From positions 1-7,195 of the forward strand of contig CAMLFF010000168.1 in assembly GCA_946479185.1 (NCBI GenBank): a stretch of 7,195 bases of DNA. Reading direction: 5' to 3'. The DNA comes from an uncultured Sphingobium sp. (GTDB lineage: Bacteria; Pseudomonadota; Alphaproteobacteria; Sphingomonadales; Sphingomonadaceae). Each line of letters opens with the position of its first letter. Positions within the stretch are counted from its first letter, which is position 1. The translations under genes and the position numbers were made by a program. The notes below the pieces were generated by a model that was not told the origin of the DNA, made no database searches, and saw only the letters and a list, made by a program, of their open reading frames with translations. Positions 6,530 through 7,195 of this stretch are shown here, piece after piece.

Positions 6530-6532
6530 AAG
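6526..6532 (-). promoter_or_regulatory. Candidate -35 element of the antiporter promoter (CTTGACA)
   Basis: The minus strand reads CTTGACA, with TTGACA a perfect match to the sigma-70-type -35 hexamer and CTTGAC the form favoured in alphaproteobacteria. It points to the antiporter gene, whose start codon lies about 65 bases downstream. The hexamer 17 bases further on is GTCCAT, a poor -10, so the assignment is tentative. If correct, the 5' leader would be short (about 30-40 bases). Confidence 0.35.
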
Positions 6533-6766
6533 AACTGAGGGAAATTTCCTGCAAATTGCCGTGGTACGGAGAGGGGCCAAGCGACGCCTTTCAAGCGACA
6601 CGGCATTAAAATAATTGGCGCACGATCCCGACGCTTGCGATTTCTTATTGATGGGCGCGGTGCCGCAGAACCCAGCAATCGCGGCGATATGAGCGCGATG
6701 ACTGACCCCTGCGCGCGCGATCATGTGAACTTCCACCCGCGACGCATCCAAACTCTTTAAGGCAGT

Positions 6767-6772
6767 TATGAT
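6767..6772 (+). promoter_or_regulatory. Weak -10-like hexamer (TATGAT) upstream of typA
   Basis: TATGAT matches five of six positions of the TATAAT consensus and sits 85 bases before the typA start. No convincing -35 hexamer lies 16-18 bases upstream (the 17-base position reads GCATCC), so this is a weak candidate. It overlaps the start of the mini-ORF at 6768, and the two readings exclude each other: if transcription began here, the mini-ORF start would not be in the message. Confidence 0.2.
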
Positions 6773-6797
6773 TGCACTCGCCCTCGCTTTCAGCTAA
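6768..6797 (+). CDS. Possible 9-residue leader peptide ORF before typA
   Basis: An ATG at 6768 opens a nine-codon frame (MIALALAFS) closed by TAA at 6795-6797. It is preceded by AAGG at 6759-6762 with a 5-base spacer, a better ribosome site than that of typA itself. It ends exactly where a 7-bp inverted repeat begins, 60 bases before the typA start. The arrangement resembles a leader peptide, but the peptide has no run of one amino acid of the kind used in classical attenuation, and very short frames are frequent by chance. Treat it as a hypothesis. Confidence 0.2.
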   Translation: MIALALAFS

Positions 6798-6826
6798 GGG
6801 CGCGGCAAATTCAGGCCCGGCGCCCT
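6797..6826 (+). repeat. GC-rich inverted repeat in the typA leader
   Basis: AGGGCGC at 6797-6803 is complementary to GCGCCCT at 6820-6826, giving a perfect 7-bp stem with a 16-base loop. It ends 31 bases before the typA ATG. An 8-base direct repeat GGCCCGGC (6814-6821 and 6830-6837) overlaps its right side. No T-tract follows, so it is not a standard terminator; it could shape the leader RNA near the ribosome site. Confidence 0.35.
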
Positions 6827-6857
6827 GTCGGCCCGGCACAGGAACCAGAGAGACATT

Positions 6858-7195
6858 ATGAGCCCCCGCCCCAACGCTCTGCGGAACGTTGCCATCATCG
6901 CGCACGTCGATCATGGCAAGACCACCCTCGTCGACCAGCTTTTCCGCCAGTCCGGCACCTTCCGTGACAATCAGCGCGTGGAAGAGCGTGCGATGGACTC
7001 GAACGATCTGGAAAAAGAGCGTGGCATCACCATTCTCGCCAAGCCGACCTCGGTCGAGTGGGCCGCTCCTGATGGCACGCTGACACGCATCAACATCGTG
7101 GATACGCCAGGTCACGCCGATTTCGGTGGTGAAGTTGAGCGCATCCTCTCGATGGTTGATGGCGTTGTTCTGCTCGTCGATTCGTCCGAAGGCGC
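6858..7195 (+). CDS. typA: TypA/BipA translational GTPase, N-terminal part (3' end outside window)
   Basis: The frame opens at ATG 6858 and is cut by the right edge after 112 whole codons. It is the GTP-binding domain of TypA/BipA. The G1 P-loop is AHVDHGKT at 15-22, followed by [13 protein letters not shown]. The family-specific switch I region is [19 protein letters not shown] at 44-62 (G2 threonine T58). G3 is DTPGH at 82-86 (D82, H86), followed by [20 protein letters not shown]. These separate it from EF-G, EF-Tu and LepA. TypA binds the 70S ribosome at the EF-G site, aids 50S subunit assembly especially in the cold, and is linked to stress responses. Full-length homologs are about 600 residues, so roughly four-fifths lies beyond the window. 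The ribosome site is weak (GAGAG near 6848-6852). It is divergent from the antiporter gene, with a 395-base spacer. Confidence 0.96.
   Translation, partial: MSPRPNALRNVAIIAHVDHGKTTLVDQLFRQSGTFRDNQRVEERAMDSNDLEKERGITILAKPTSVEWAAPDGTLTRINIVDTPGHADFGGEVERILSMVDGVVLLVDSSEG

Larger units (their letters stand above)
6463..6857. other. Divergent intergenic region between the ybaL-type antiporter and typA
   Basis: These 395 bases separate two divergently transcribed genes and should hold both promoters. Frames running through it are extensions or shadows of the neighbours with no recognisable protein. It contains an AT-rich patch around 6605-6616, a perfect 10-base palindrome GGAAATTTCC at 6540-6549, the antiporter-facing promoter-like element and repeats listed separately, and the typA leader elements. 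No tRNA, no riboswitch that I recognise, and no mobile element remnant is seen. Confidence 0.7.

Noticed and set aside
6605..6616. AT-rich patch (TAAAAT/ATAATT) as a typA or antiporter -10 element
   Set aside because: No -35-like hexamer lies at a suitable distance on either strand.
6463..6678. 72-residue N-terminal extension of the antiporter
   Set aside because: It is Arg-rich and lacks family similarity; the typical N-terminus with its first membrane helix begins at the ATG at 6462.
6287..6751. A 154-codon minus-strand frame spanning the antiporter 5' end and the intergenic region
   Set aside because: Its second half is an out-of-phase shadow of the antiporter gene and its first half is low-complexity intergenic sequence without a ribosome site or family match.
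6689..6760. A 23-codon plus-strand frame upstream of typA
   Set aside because: It has no clear ribosome site and no recognisable feature; the shorter frame at 6768 is the better leader candidate.
6645..7115. A 156-codon minus-strand frame opposite typA
   Set aside because: It is antisense to the unmistakable TypA GTPase motifs and has no domain of its own.
1..7195. Search for CRISPR arrays, insertion sequences, att sites, tRNAs or defence genes
   Set aside because: No spaced repeat array, transposase, terminal inverted repeats, tRNA-like fold or defence domain was seen. Base composition and gene packing are even throughout.

Overview
The window is chromosomal DNA of high G+C content with tightly packed genes. 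It looks like an alphaproteobacterium, most plausibly a sphingomonad. That placement rests on base composition, the fused MrpA-MrpB layout and general protein character; no rRNA or other marker in the window proves it.

Layout: (1) Positions 1-3932, plus strand: the end of a Mrp-type (Mnh/Pha/Sha) multisubunit cation/proton antiporter operon. It runs from the C-terminal part of a fused MrpA-MrpB subunit, entering from the left edge, through mrpC, mrpD, mrpE, mrpF and mrpG. Every gene overlaps the next by 4 or 8 bases, so the six visible cistrons form one translationally coupled transcript. (2) Positions 3937-6462, minus strand: a YbaL/Kef-type CPA2 antiporter with a C-terminal RCK/TrkA-N nucleotide-binding domain, followed 24 bases later by a class I SAM-dependent methyltransferase with a GTG start. 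The two probably share one transcript, which converges on the Mrp operon with only 4 bases between stop codons. (3) Positions 6463-6857: a 395-base divergent intergenic region. It holds a TTGACA-like element facing the antiporter, a cluster of GACAG/CTGTC repeats, a 10-base palindrome, and just before typA a 9-codon mini-ORF followed by a 7-bp GC-rich inverted repeat. (4) Positions 6858-7195, plus strand: the first 112 codons of typA/bipA, a ribosome-associated translational GTPase, cut by the right edge.

The Mrp complex is expected to exchange Na+ (or K+) for H+ across the inner membrane using membrane modules related to respiratory complex I. The YbaL-type protein is a separate single-polypeptide monovalent cation/proton antiporter candidate, probably gated by nucleotides. 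Two unrelated cation/proton antiport systems therefore sit end to end, which suggests a local ion and pH homeostasis cluster, although co-regulation is not shown. The methyltransferase substrate is unknown.

I see no mobile element, CRISPR array, phage gene, tRNA or rRNA. This is essentially ordinary core-genome sequence. The points most worth checking are the shortened MrpE, a Lys-to-Gln difference in MrpD, the antiporter-methyltransferase pairing, and the leader-like structure before typA.
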